Notes: a model not told the origin generated them from the letters alone. DNA of 64,000 nucleotides from DASZWJ01 sp963813895 (GCA_963813895.1 CAWFAS010000003.1:186001-250000), one strand, 5' to 3'; shown: positions 1 through 7,460, numbered from the stretch's first letter. Numbers and translations: made by a program.

Positions 1-857
1 CCTTAACTTATGCGTTAAAAATTGGGGAGTGTGTGGAGATACTGACGGCCAAAGAGGGACATCCCAGCAGGGATTGGCTAAATCCTAACCTGGGTTATTT
101 AAAAACCGCCCGCGCTAAAGCCAAAGTACACCACTGGTTCCGCCAACTGGATGCAGAAAAAAATCAAACAGAAGGCCAAACTTTGGTTGAAAAAGAGTTG
201 CGCCGCCTGGGATTAAAAGGCATGGATTTAGCTGCTGCCGCCAAAAGCCTGAATTTTACTGAGACAGATGAATTATATATCGCCATAGGCCGCGGCGATA
301 TTACGCTAACCGCCCTAGTCCATACCTTGCAGGAAATGCTTGCGCCAAACTCAGGGATGGAAGTCGAACCAGAAATTGTCGCACCTATCGCCTCTAGGAC
401 GATCGCCACGAATACTGATATCGATATCCAGGGCGTAGGAAATCTCCTCACACATATGGCCCTGTGTTGCAAGCCTATTCCAGGAGATGCGGTTATAGGT
501 TATATCACTCAAGGCCATGGGGTTTCAATTCATCGCCAGGATTGCTCGAATATCTTACATACGAATGATCAGCAGCGAAATAAATTGGTTGAGGTGAGCT
601 GGGGTATTAAAACTCAAGATAAATATACCGTTGACCTGATTATTCATGCCTATGACCGGCATGGACTGATACGCGATTTGACCCAGTTGTTGGTTAATGA
701 ACGTATTGCCATCATAGCCTTGAATAGTTTTATTGATAAGAAAGATCAAACAGCCAAGATTAACATTAGTATCGAAATTAACGGTCTTACTCCTTTAAGC
801 CGCATTTTGTCGAGAATCTCACAGATTTCTAATGTGACGGATGTGAAGCGGGTTTAG
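1..857 (+). CDS. relA: RelA-type (p)ppGpp synthetase, C-terminal part (5' end outside window)
   Basis: The reading frame is open from base 3, so the gene enters from the left; the GTG at 33 is internal. About 284 residues remain. They start at the end of the TGS domain, followed by the linker motif PSRDWLNPNLGY typical of RelA rather than SpoT. Next comes the conserved-cysteine segment CCKPIPGDAVIGYITQG...H..DC, and last an ACT domain (VDLIIHAYDRHGLIRDLTQLL). This is the ribosome-binding and regulatory half of the stringent-response enzyme; the synthetase and pseudo-hydrolase domains lie upstream. The stop codon is followed directly by a palindromic repeat. RelA is preferred over SpoT from the PSRDWLNP motif. 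Confidence 0.93.
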   Translation, partial: LTYALKIGECVEILTAKEGHPSRDWLNPNLGYLKTARAKAKVHHWFRQLDAEKNQTEGQTLVEKELRRLGLKGMDLAAAAKSLNFTETDELYIAIGRGDITLTALVHTLQEMLAPNSGMEVEPEIVAPIASRTIATNTDIDIQGVGNLLTHMALCCKPIPGDAVIGYITQGHGVSIHRQDCSNILHTNDQQRNKLVEVSWGIKTQDKYTVDLIIHAYDRHGLIRDLTQLLVNERIAIIALNSFIDKKDQTAKINISIEINGLTPLSRILSRISQISNVTDVKRV

Positions 858-860
858 CTG

Positions 861-973
861 TCATACTGAGCGTAGCACTGTCATCCTGAGCGTGCGAAGG
901 ATCTCCTTGAGGTGCCACGAAATGGAGATCCTTCGCTGCGCTCAGGATGACAGGGCTATGCTCAGGATGACAG
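861..973. repeat. Palindromic intergenic repeat, TGTCATCCTGAGC family
   Basis: Two long inverted arms (about 878-906 and 924-953) start with CTGTCATCCTGAGCG and end with its complement, enclosing the GAAGGATCTCC motif. A partial third copy (TGCTCAGGATGACAG) follows at 959-973. The repeat lies between the convergent relA and rpmE genes and could act as a bidirectional terminator. Related copies occur at 23060-23127, 23587-23788 and 43622-43698. Confidence 0.8.
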
Positions 974-995
974 CTAATTAACGAGAAGCTTACAA

Positions 996-1235
996 CTACT
1001 TCTTCTCCTCTTCCTGTGCCCCTGCAGCAGGAGCCTGACCATATTTTTGACGGAATCGACTCACTCTTCCTACGTTTTCTAAAGACTTCTTCTTACCTGT
1101 ATAAAAATCGTGACAATTCGAGCAGGTTTCTATCTGCAATACTTTTTTCCCTAAAGTAGAACGGGTAACAAATGTATGCCCACAACTACAAACAACTTTA
1201 ACCTCCTCATAGGAAGGATGTATATTTTTTTTCAT
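996..1235 (-). CDS. rpmE: 50S ribosomal protein L31
   Basis: This 79-residue protein begins MKKNIHPSYEEVKVVCSCG, the usual L31 start. Four zinc-ligand cysteines are visible (C16, C18, C38, C41), followed by HDFYTGKKK, so this is the zinc-binding (C+) form. The C-terminal tail after RVSRFRQKYG is rich in Ala and Glu, a common variable extension. It sits alone, convergent with relA, and the repeat at 861-973 separates the two 3' ends. Confidence 0.96.
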   Translation of the reverse strand: MKKNIHPSYEEVKVVCSCGHTFVTRSTLGKKVLQIETCSNCHDFYTGKKKSLENVGRVSRFRQKYGQAPAAGAQEEEKK

Positions 1236-1478
1236 GGATAGCCTTCTAAAACATTAAAATAAATTCATGTACCTCGCCGCACCCAGCGAGAACAGAGCCT
1301 AAGCAATAAATATTATGCAGGTGCATCAGAAAAACTTGTTACTTATTGTAAGCTGAGTCGAATAGCTGCAAATTAAACCACGTAGCGCGCATGAGATCAA
1401 ATATTATACGTAATTTTGGGTATACTCACCTGCTCTAACACCGAAATCCTAAGTGTATCGGGTATATTAGTGGTTCCA

Positions 1479-1487
1479 TGCTATAAT
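1479..1487 (+). promoter_or_regulatory. Extended -10 promoter of a putative small RNA
   Basis: TG-C-TATAAT (TG at 1479, TATAAT at 1482-1487) is a perfect extended -10 box. No strong -35 box is visible 17 bp upstream, which is tolerated with an extended -10. The predicted transcription start is near 1494, about 85 bp before a clear intrinsic terminator. Confidence 0.5.
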
Positions 1488-1493
1488 GCCTGC

Positions 1494-1606
1494 TTTCACA
1501 TAAAAGTCGCTGCATTGATTAGCAATGCCTTTACTATACTTTGCGACAAGCTTAAGATGCCTACCGGGCATACAGGGTCCTTTTGTCATCGAGCCAAAAG
1601 GTTTTT
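1494..1606 (+). ncRNA. Putative structured small RNA upstream of the TolC-like gene
   Basis: The 416-bp gap between rpmE and the TolC-like gene has no convincing ORF. It does contain a promoter-like box (1482-1487) and an ordered set of hairpins ending in an intrinsic terminator. The stems are GTCGC/GCGAC (1506-1510 with 1543-1547) enclosing GCATTG/CAATGC (1512-1517 with 1523-1528), then ATGCC/GGCAT (1557-1561 with 1567-1571), then the terminator stem at 1579-1601 followed by a T run. The product would be about 110 nt. It could be a free-standing sRNA or an attenuated leader of the downstream gene. I do not recognise a known family. The bases at 1236-1478 show nothing clear. Confidence 0.45.
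1579..1606 (+). terminator. Rho-independent terminator
   Basis: CCTTTTG (1579-1585) pairs with CAAAAGG (1595-1601) across a 9-nt loop, followed by TTTTT. It overlaps the TTG at 1583 that would be the longest possible start of the next gene, which argues for a later start there. Confidence 0.65.
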
Positions 1607-1651
1607 AAAATTTTATATCTTTTGCAAAACTTGTATAATTACCTTCTTCAA

Positions 1652-2932
1652 TTGATAAAATTCTTAAAAGTGACACTGTTACTGAGCCTCCTGTTTACCT
1701 CATCTGGCAGTGCTTTAGCGGCCAACAGCAAACTCCTCACTTTGCCTGAAGCAGAAAACTTGGCATTGTGGCTAAAATTCAAGCTTCAGCCTACGAAAGC
1801 CTCACTCAACACCATTGACCTGCTTCCCGAGGCCGATAGCCCCTCTTCAGACACTCACCTAGTTTTTGACACAATTAATCTATCTCCTAATACCATCATT
1901 CCTAACCAGGATGACATGACTGTGGTTAAAGTCGGTGTGCGTAAAGCATTCAGTAATGAGGAAACCCAGGAGATAAAATCCCGGCAAGCGCAGGTATTCG
2001 CACAACAAAAAAACAATGAATATAAAAAACGTCTATTGCTACGCGATGTTCGCCATGACTGGTTAGAACTTTACTATTGGCACCAGGTGAAGAGTATTAT
2101 TCAACAGCACTATACTGTTATTTCATTACTGGCTGATAAAATCGTAGCTGAGAGTTTACTCCCCGACAGCATCGGGCAAAAAGTGCCACTGGTGCCCAAA
2201 GAGGATGCCCTTTGGGCAAGGCTTGTTTTAAGCACTCTCCAAAATAAGAAAGATATCACCCAAGGGCAGCTCAATCTGGCAAAAAAACAATTAGCCCGCT
2301 GGATAGGACAAGAAAACAGCAATCGTCCTTTACCCAATGAGTTGCCCAATTGGCCGGTCCTACCTAGTCTTATAAATCTGCAAATGCAGCTCATAAATCA
2401 TCCACAGTTACAGGCTGATGTTGCTAGAATTAAATCCCTTCAGGCAGAAATCGCTTGGACTAAAGAACTCAATAAACCCACTTTTGAAGTCGGTGCTAGT
2501 TATGGTATGCGCCAACAGGACGCAATTAATGTAGATCCCAAACTTAATATGATTAGTGGGGAACTCAGTTTGAATTTACCAAGCCATATTGGTAATACCC
2601 AAAAACAAGATACACTGGTGATCAGCAACCGTCTGAACACAGCTCGGAGACAACAACAAACTGATTCTCGCAATTTATTAAAATCTCTAATTAAGCAGTA
2701 TCAAAGCTGGCAAAATTTAGACCGCCCACTAAAAAATAACGATAACAGCCAAGGGACTATAAACACTGCCGATACTTTCCTGCCTTTACCCAATCTGCTT
2801 GACCAGCCCTCCCCTTCGACAGTGCTGCTACAGCAACAACTTATGCAACTAGAACTTCAACTAAAACAACTCCGCGCCCAGCTAGATCTGGCACAAGCAC
2901 GCGCAGGGCTGCGTTATTTTGAAAAAAACTAA
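1652..2932 (+). CDS. TolC-family outer-membrane efflux protein
   Basis: An outer-membrane-factor-like protein of about 426 residues. From the TTG at 1652 it has a signal peptide (IKFLKVTLLLSLLF...SALA|AN). It then has long alpha-helical stretches in two OEP-like halves (for example RHDWLELYYWHQV and LQADVARIKSLQAEIAWTK) and a Gln/Leu-rich C-terminal coiled coil (LQQQLMQLELQLKQLRAQL). Such proteins form the exit duct of tripartite pumps. The frame is open back to a TTG at 1583 with a plausible AGGG, but that start lies inside a terminator hairpin, and a TATAAT box sits at 1634-1639, so 1652 (or GTG 1670) is preferred. No inner-membrane pump gene is adjacent. It lies downstream of the lasso cyclase gene, convergent with it. 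Confidence 0.7.
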   Translation: MIKFLKVTLLLSLLFTSSGSALAANSKLLTLPEAENLALWLKFKLQPTKASLNTIDLLPEADSPSSDTHLVFDTINLSPNTIIPNQDDMTVVKVGVRKAFSNEETQEIKSRQAQVFAQQKNNEYKKRLLLRDVRHDWLELYYWHQVKSIIQQHYTVISLLADKIVAESLLPDSIGQKVPLVPKEDALWARLVLSTLQNKKDITQGQLNLAKKQLARWIGQENSNRPLPNELPNWPVLPSLINLQMQLINHPQLQADVARIKSLQAEIAWTKELNKPTFEVGASYGMRQQDAINVDPKLNMISGELSLNLPSHIGNTQKQDTLVISNRLNTARRQQQTDSRNLLKSLIKQYQSWQNLDRPLKNNDNSQGTINTADTFLPLPNLLDQPSPSTVLLQQQLMQLELQLKQLRAQLDLAQARAGLRYFEKN

Positions 2933-2983
2933 AAGCATTCACTTTAGGCACTGTCCAAAAACAATAATTTACTAATCAGACTC

Positions 2984-3198
2984 GTAACTATTCAGCATGG
3001 TTAACCAAAGAGCCACTAGAGACTGCCCCCATCCTAACCTTCCCCCGCAAGCAGGGGAAGGAACTGGTTGGGCAGAATAGGTTAAGTTATGCACCCAATC
3101 CCATACTAGCTGGAGCAAGTCCCTCCCCCCGCTTGCGGGGGAAGGTTAGGATGGGGGCAGTCTCTAGTGGCTTCTCAGTTAGGATGCTGAATAGTTAC
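2984..3198. mobile_element. Non-autonomous MITE-like element with 15-bp terminal inverted repeats
   Basis: The outer ends are GTAACTATTCAGCAT (2984-2998) and its exact reverse complement (3184-3198). Inside, two arms beginning GCCACTAGAGACTGCCCCC and carrying CCTTCCCCCGC pair with each other, so the whole unit can fold as one hairpin. It has no coding capacity. Related copies occur at 14741-14862 (same ends) and 37375-37537 (inner part only). The right end overlaps and supplies the stop codon of the lasso cyclase gene at 3195-3197. Confidence 0.75.
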
Positions 3199-5000
3199 TC
3201 GGATTCTAGGTAATCCAGAAAAAACGCCATGCTCAAACAGCGTATGAGATTGCAACAAATTTGCAGTTCAACTTCTGCGCTTGGCTGAGCAATATGCGCG
3301 TATTCTTTGAATAACCCCAGCATTTTTTGTTTATCATATAAACGCCATAATAAGGGATCAGCCTGCTTTTCTGTTATCTGTAAAATTTGTTCATGCCATT
3401 TACTACGATGCTGATTATATTGCAAATAAGCATCTGCGGCTTGCTGGCCTCGGTTAGCATTCAACCTGACTTTCTCAGGTAAAATTCCTGCCAAACCTTC
3501 TCTTACCAATAAGCGTTTTTCTAACGTAGATCTGCTGGTGAAAAATACCGACTGGGGAAGACTATAACAAAATTCAGCTAGCTTAATATCCGCAGTAGGA
3601 TCTAATAGCTCTACGCCATACCACAGTGAAAGCGGACGAATACTAGTTTGTCTAGCACCACCTATATTAATCAATCCATACTGAGTGCCAGTACCAATTC
3701 CACGATCACGCAGAATATTTTTTGCCTCCTTGCTTTGCAAAAACTTTGGATCATGCCTAGAAAAATAATCCTTGAACAAACTAGTGGGTTTCAGAAAAGT
3801 TTTTGTATTTTTATAGATGTTATATAAAAAGACTTTGAGGCTGGTTCCAGGCCAGGAAATAGTGCCATTGCCTTTTTGTCCACATAATATTTGGCGTGCA
3901 TTATTAGCGGCTGCATTGGCAAAAGAAGCAAGAATCCAATCAAAGTTAAATACATTACGATAAGGTTGGTCGATGAGCGGATAAAAGTCTTTTAATAAAT
4001 TTAAAATATCAGAATCTGCGGAACTCTCATATGCAGTATGAATGATATTAGGATACTGCTGCAGCAAAACTTGTACCACGGGCATTTCATGATAAAACCA
4101 ACCCTTTCGGAAACTGGCCCCTTCTAAACCTTGAGGAACTGCAGTAAAACCATATAAAGACTGATTGTTCCGCGCCAATAAGTGAGCTGCCATAGCGGCA
4201 ACCGCGGTAGAATCTAAACCACCACTAATCTGCGCAGCGATTGAGAATGAGCTGCGCAAATATTGCTGCACTGTATCCTGAAACAGGTCACGAAATGCCT
4301 GATAATAATCTTCCCGCTTCTGATATTTAGGTAACGATTGTTTTTTTAGCTGCCAATAACGCTGCAGCTGTACTTTTTCGCGAGTAATAATTAATTGCTG
4401 ACCTGCTGATAATTTCTTGACTTCACGATAACAAGTAAGGGTTTCAGATATACTATCGAGCGCAAAGTAATTAAACAGTGTTTCATCCACGGTTAATGTG
4501 GGGCAAAGTCTGCGAAACGGCACCATATAGTTGGCGAAAATAAAATATTTCCCCGGTTGATATGCATATAAACAAGGTCGCAAACCCAAATGGTCTATTG
4601 CCACTAATAATGATTGGGTATGAGGATTCCAAATAGCAAAACAAAATGGCCCACGTAAATAACGGGTACAGTCATTACCCCATTTAAGATAAGAGGCCAG
4701 CAACAATTCAACGTCAGATACGTTTTTATCGGCTGATAAAGCAGTTATTAATTCCGGACGATTGGTCAGGTATAGATCGGCTACAACTACAAAACCTGAT
4801 TGCGGATGGTAATAAGGCATTAATCCTCGACCGCACTCAGGAGTTAGGAACCGCTGAGTACATACGGCACCAATATTTTTATTTACATATAGGCCACGAT
4901 GATCAGGAACCCATTTGGGACTCTGAAAAGCGCATTCTTGTAACTGCTGCTCATTAATTGATTGGCTGTCGAGCCGAAAAATTCCCAAAATTCCATTCAC
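3195..5000 (-). CDS. Lasso peptide macrolactam cyclase (asparagine synthetase-like, LasC/McjC type)
   Basis: A 601-residue AsnB-like protein. The N-terminal glutaminase-like half begins MNGILGIF: the catalytic Cys2 of true asparagine synthetases is Asn here, as is typical of lasso cyclases that need no ammonia. The C-terminal half has the ATP-pyrophosphatase P-loop SGGLDSTAVAAMA near residues 259-271. The expected reaction is adenylation of the core Asp8 side chain and its condensation with the core N-terminus to close the ring. The start is a GTG with AGGA about 9 bases upstream; no in-frame ATG fits. The stop codon lies in the terminal repeat of a MITE. Neighbours (precursors, kinase, B2, B1) make the lasso assignment firm; standing alone it could be any AsnB homologue. 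Confidence 0.9.
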   Translation of the reverse strand: MNGILGIFRLDSQSINEQQLQECAFQSPKWVPDHRGLYVNKNIGAVCTQRFLTPECGRGLMPYYHPQSGFVVVADLYLTNRPELITALSADKNVSDVELLLASYLKWGNDCTRYLRGPFCFAIWNPHTQSLLVAIDHLGLRPCLYAYQPGKYFIFANYMVPFRRLCPTLTVDETLFNYFALDSISETLTCYREVKKLSAGQQLIITREKVQLQRYWQLKKQSLPKYQKREDYYQAFRDLFQDTVQQYLRSSFSIAAQISGGLDSTAVAAMAAHLLARNNQSLYGFTAVPQGLEGASFRKGWFYHEMPVVQVLLQQYPNIIHTAYESSADSDILNLLKDFYPLIDQPYRNVFNFDWILASFANAAANNARQILCGQKGNGTISWPGTSLKVFLYNIYKNTKTFLKPTSLFKDYFSRHDPKFLQSKEAKNILRDRGIGTGTQYGLINIGGARQTSIRPLSLWYGVELLDPTADIKLAEFCYSLPQSVFFTSRSTLEKRLLVREGLAGILPEKVRLNANRGQQAADAYLQYNQHRSKWHEQILQITEKQADPLLWRLYDKQKMLGLFKEYAHIAQPSAEVELQICCNLIRCLSMAFFLDYLESE

Positions 5001-5120
5001 AATAAATATTCCTAAAATTATCTATAAGTTATTGTTGCACAAGTCCTAATACTTGAAGCGTTTAAAAGCTGGATATTACTCAAATCCTTTATAAATTACA
5101 TATTTAAATTATTTGTTCAA

Positions 5121-5148
5121 TTGACATTTTTGAAAAAGTAATTATACT
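5121..5148 (+). promoter_or_regulatory. Sigma70-like promoter of lasso precursor 1
   Basis: A perfect -35 TTGACA (5121-5126), a 16-bp spacer and -10 TATACT (5143-5148). The predicted start near 5155 gives a leader of about 53 nt containing a palindrome (5163-5177) and a ribosome site before the ATG at 5208. Confidence 0.75.
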
Positions 5149-5162
5149 CGCAAGCCACCCAT

Positions 5163-5177
5163 AGCAAGTAACTTGCT
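5163..5177 (+). promoter_or_regulatory. Palindrome in the leader of precursor 1
   Basis: AGCAAGTAACTTGCT is a perfect 7+1+7 palindrome placed about +8 to +22 from the predicted transcription start. The same site recurs, slightly shortened, at the same place before precursor 2 (5450-5462). It may be a repressor operator or a 5' leader stem; the sequence cannot decide. Confidence 0.5.
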
Positions 5178-5207
5178 AAGAACTAACCACATCAAAAAAG
5201 AGTAATT

Positions 5208-5315
5208 ATGACAAAAGCCACTTGGACCCCACCACAATTAGAAGTTCTAGACATTCTTGAAACAGAACTTAAAACCAGTAGTTCGTCAGATGGTAGCGCT
5301 GAATCTGCTTCATAA
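5208..5315 (+). CDS. Lasso peptide precursor 1 (core starts with Leu)
   Basis: A 35-residue peptide: leader MTKATWTPPQLEVLDILETE, core LKTSSSSDGSAESAS. W6-x-x-P9-x-L11 matches the Y/W-x-x-P-x-L motif bound by B1 proteins. Thr19 is the conserved residue two before the cleavage site. Core Asp8 is correctly placed for an 8-residue macrolactam ring, leaving a 7-residue tail ending in Ser. Core position 1 is Leu rather than the commoner Gly; Leu1 lasso peptides are known (citrulassin type), but it could also mark a decaying copy. My calculated mass for the cyclised core is 1394.62 Da, plus 79.97 if phosphorylated. It lies on the opposite strand to its enzymes. Confidence 0.82.
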   Translation: MTKATWTPPQLEVLDILETELKTSSSSDGSAESAS

Positions 5316-5405
5316 GATAGTCCCATTTTGAAGTTATTAACTCAATGATGAAAATACTCAGAGCGTTTATAAATTATACATATTTAAATTATTTGTTTTG
5401 TTAAA

Positions 5406-5433
5406 TTGACATTTTTAAAAAAGTAATTATACT
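5406..5433 (+). promoter_or_regulatory. Sigma70-like promoter of lasso precursor 2
   Basis: TTGACA (5406-5411), a 16-bp spacer and TATACT (5428-5433), identical in boxes and spacing to the promoter of precursor 1. The predicted start is near 5440. Confidence 0.75.
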
Positions 5434-5449
5434 TCGCAAGTCCCACATG

Positions 5450-5462
5450 GCAAGTAACTTGC
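5450..5462 (+). promoter_or_regulatory. Palindrome in the leader of precursor 2
   Basis: GCAAGTAACTTGC is a perfect 6+1+6 palindrome, the second copy of the site at 5163-5177, again just downstream of the predicted transcription start. Confidence 0.5.
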
Positions 5463-5497
5463 TAAGAATAGGACCAACTAAATCAAAGGAGATTATT

Positions 5498-5605
5498 ATG
5501 ACTAAAGCCACTTGGACCCCACCGCAATTAGAAGTTTTAGACATTCTTGAAACAGAAGGCAAAACCAATAACTGGCCAGATGGGAGCAATGACTATTCTT
5601 CATAA
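5498..5605 (+). CDS. Lasso peptide precursor 2 (core starts with Gly)
   Basis: A 35-residue peptide: leader MTKATWTPPQLEVLDILETE, identical to precursor 1, then core GKTNNWPDGSNDYSS. It has the W-x-x-P-x-L recognition motif, Thr two before the core, Gly1 and Asp8: a textbook lasso precursor predicted to close a Gly1-Asp8 ring of 8 residues with a 7-residue tail. Trp6 sits in the ring and Tyr13 in the tail as possible steric plugs. The C-terminal Ser-Ser suits the co-encoded kinase. My calculated mass for the cyclised core is 1622.66 Da, plus 79.97 per phosphate. AAAGGAG lies 7 bases before the ATG. The first 20 residues differ from precursor 1 only by silent changes. Confidence 0.9.
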   Translation: MTKATWTPPQLEVLDILETEGKTNNWPDGSNDYSS

Positions 5606-5746
5606 GAATAGTGCTATTTTGCATTTATTAAATCAATGATGAAAATACTCAGAGCGTTTATATTTATATTCCAGAACACTTAGTTTTTAGGGGATTTTTA
5701 GTTAATTTATTGTGTTTAAGACTCAATAACTTCTAAAAACATAAAA

Positions 5747-6604
5747 CTAAATATTAAACGCTTTGGGTATATCACTTCTTTGTATCATTTCCACATGAAT
5801 TTTACTTATCAATTGCAATAATAGTTTTGCATATTGATTAGAAAGCAGCATATGCTGCAGAAAATGATATCGATAACTGTGGCAAATCAGTCTTTTTAGT
5901 TTTTCAACCCCATTCATCTCCACATAGTCAGCTGTCTCAATCTCAATGACGCGTTTCAAAGGTAATGGCTGTTCACAAAAACGTTCATCAATCCGATAAG
6001 AGAACTTCATATCCTGGGGACGTATACGTCTTAACCCCTCTGTAGAAATCCCCAATAAATCAGCCGAGTCCTGCCACAATTTAATTTGCGGGAAACTGGG
6101 AACTACTACAGGTTGTCCTTCGCTGTCAAATGTAATTGCACTAACATCATCAGCCAAAATATACGCACCCTGCTGAAAATAATGCGCTGCCGTAGTAGAC
6201 TTGCCAGCACCTCTATGGCCAACAAATATCGTACAGGATTTGCCATCAACAGAAATCGCATTACCGTGCAGTACAACATATCCGCGCTGCTGCAACATCG
6301 CTCCCATGCAGGTGCCCAACAAGAAGAGACGCAAACTATCATCATCAATACCTTCATGACGACTGTAAATAATTTCACGGCCATACTGCACTAAAAAGCG
6401 TCCAACACCTTCTATTATTATCAATAATTGATTTGGGTTGCCTTGCAGAAATGGGCTTGTTATCGCCGATGTAGCATTTAATGAGAGCGGCACATCTCCT
6501 TGACGTATTAAAAGGTCCGCGCTGCAGTCAGCTTTTCCCGACAAAAGTTCTTTCATCGGCAAATCACTGGTGATAGTTATCCCAAAAGCTTTATAAAAAT
6601 GCAT
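5747..6604 (-). CDS. Lasso peptide kinase, HPr kinase/phosphorylase-like
   Basis: A 285-residue protein with Walker A GHRGAGKST at residues 129-137 and the acidic LADDV motif at 150-154, the HprK/PEP carboxykinase nucleotide fold. In the paeninodin cluster a kinase of this family phosphorylates the C-terminal Ser of the precursor, and both precursors here end in Ser. It follows B2 by 46 bp on the same strand, with AAGGAC before its ATG, and its 3' end faces precursor 2. HPr kinase proper is less likely, because no HPr or PTS gene is nearby and the lasso genes surround it. Confidence 0.85.
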   Translation of the reverse strand: MHFYKAFGITITSDLPMKELLSGKADCSADLLIRQGDVPLSLNATSAITSPFLQGNPNQLLIIIEGVGRFLVQYGREIIYSRHEGIDDDSLRLFLLGTCMGAMLQQRGYVVLHGNAISVDGKSCTIFVGHRGAGKSTTAAHYFQQGAYILADDVSAITFDSEGQPVVVPSFPQIKLWQDSADLLGISTEGLRRIRPQDMKFSYRIDERFCEQPLPLKRVIEIETADYVEMNGVEKLKRLICHSYRYHFLQHMLLSNQYAKLLLQLISKIHVEMIQRSDIPKAFNI

Positions 6605-6650
6605 ATTTTGTCCTTAGGGCTTGTTTGACAGAGCCTACACAAGTCCTTAG

Positions 6651-7097
6651 TTACGGGATTCTGGCATATACTCCAACCACTGTATAATCCCGTTCTTGTT
6701 GATATCCTATAACCCATTGGTCACCACTACGTACCCAGGCATGAGCTAGCCATTTTTTTTCTGGTCCTTTGATCATTCCAAAATAAAATGTAGACTGCAA
6801 ACCACGCCGAGTTAGCATCCGCTGTACAGCTAAAGCCTGATCCAAACATTTACTAGACCAGGGTACGTACCGACCCAATAAGTTGACAGCGCGCTGTATT
6901 GCGAGAATTTCCTTACTAAACTGCTGCATATTCTCTTTCAAAGTTTCACATTGAAAATAACAAGACTTGAAACCCCAAAGTTTATGCGGCAATAATAGAA
7001 TCATGCATTTGCAAAATGTCAGATAAAAAAGACTTTCCACGCAATATCTCAATAGGTAACGGTTATAAATTACCCAACGCAATAGACTTTGTTTCAT
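6651..7097 (-). CDS. Lasso peptide leader peptidase B2 (transglutaminase-like)
   Basis: A 148-residue protein with the B2 hallmark KCLDQALAVQRMLTRRG: the catalytic Cys is C84 and the His is H119 in LAHAWVR, with Asp126 or Asp137 as third residue. It would remove the leader after Glu20 of the precursors. Its ATG overlaps the TGA of B1 (ATGA), so the two are translationally coupled. B1 and B2 are separate genes here rather than the fused McjB form. Confidence 0.88.
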   Translation of the reverse strand: MKQSLLRWVIYNRYLLRYCVESLFYLTFCKCMILLLPHKLWGFKSCYFQCETLKENMQQFSKEILAIQRAVNLLGRYVPWSSKCLDQALAVQRMLTRRGLQSTFYFGMIKGPEKKWLAHAWVRSGDQWVIGYQQERDYTVVGVYARIP

Positions 7098-7396
7098 GAC
7101 TGATCTACAACATTCACCAACTGATATTGCAATAATTTAGTCAGAAAACTATCGACATCATTTTTACACTGCTGGTATTGTACATCATAACTTTTCATAA
7201 GAGAGTTCAGCAGTTGATCATAGCTGATGGGATTTGCAAGTAGCTCCCAAATTGAGCCAGCCACAGAATTCAAAGCAAAATATAAACCAGCTGCTTCATC
7301 TAGCATGATAATATCTTGATCTACTTGAGAGGCAAAAATGGATTTATGACGGATTAGCAGAGTTTCATCGGTAAAATTGGCAAGTAAGTTATTCAT
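7094..7396 (-). CDS. Lasso peptide B1, PqqD-like leader-binding protein
   Basis: A 100-residue PqqD-like protein from the ATG at 7396, chosen because AAGGA lies 10 bases upstream. The frame extends further up to 7516, but that part is not protein-like and overlaps the promoter. Typical features are DIIMLDEAAGLYFALNSVAGSIWELLANP and the C-terminal helix with FLTKLLQYQLV. It would bind the precursor leader through the W-x-x-P-x-L motif and deliver it to B2. It is the first gene of the enzyme transcript. Confidence 0.88.
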   Translation of the reverse strand: MNNLLANFTDETLLIRHKSIFASQVDQDIIMLDEAAGLYFALNSVAGSIWELLANPISYDQLLNSLMKSYDVQYQQCKNDVDSFLTKLLQYQLVNVVDQS

Positions 7397-7460
7397 AGTG
7401 CACATTCCTTTCGCATCAATATTTTTATAAAAAATTTTATTGTTCCCCGGGGAGGGTGCA

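Larger units (their letters stand above)
5089..5660 (+). repeat. Tandem duplication of the lasso precursor unit (period 290 bp)
   Basis: Two copies of a unit of about 290 bp carry the same order: an AT-rich block (ATATTTAAATTATTTGTT), promoter, palindrome, precursor ORF, and a shared tail (ATGATGAAAATACTCAGAGC). The two start codons are exactly 290 bp apart (5208 and 5498). Leader-coding and upstream bases are almost identical while the core-coding bases differ, so the core has diverged since duplication. Confidence 0.85.

Noticed and set aside
860..980. CRISPR array from the repeated TGTCATCC motifs
   Set aside because: Arms are inverted, not direct repeats with spacers; no cas genes are in the window.
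1416..1655. 79-residue ORF upstream of the TolC-like gene
   Set aside because: Composition is not protein-like, there is no good ribosome site, and it overlaps the structured RNA candidate and its terminator.
3195..5000. Glutamine-hydrolysing asparagine synthetase
   Set aside because: The catalytic Cys2 is replaced by Asn and the neighbours are lasso-peptide genes.
5747..6604. HPr kinase or PEP carboxykinase of central metabolism
   Set aside because: No HPr/PTS genes nearby, and it lies within a complete set of lasso genes whose precursors end in Ser.
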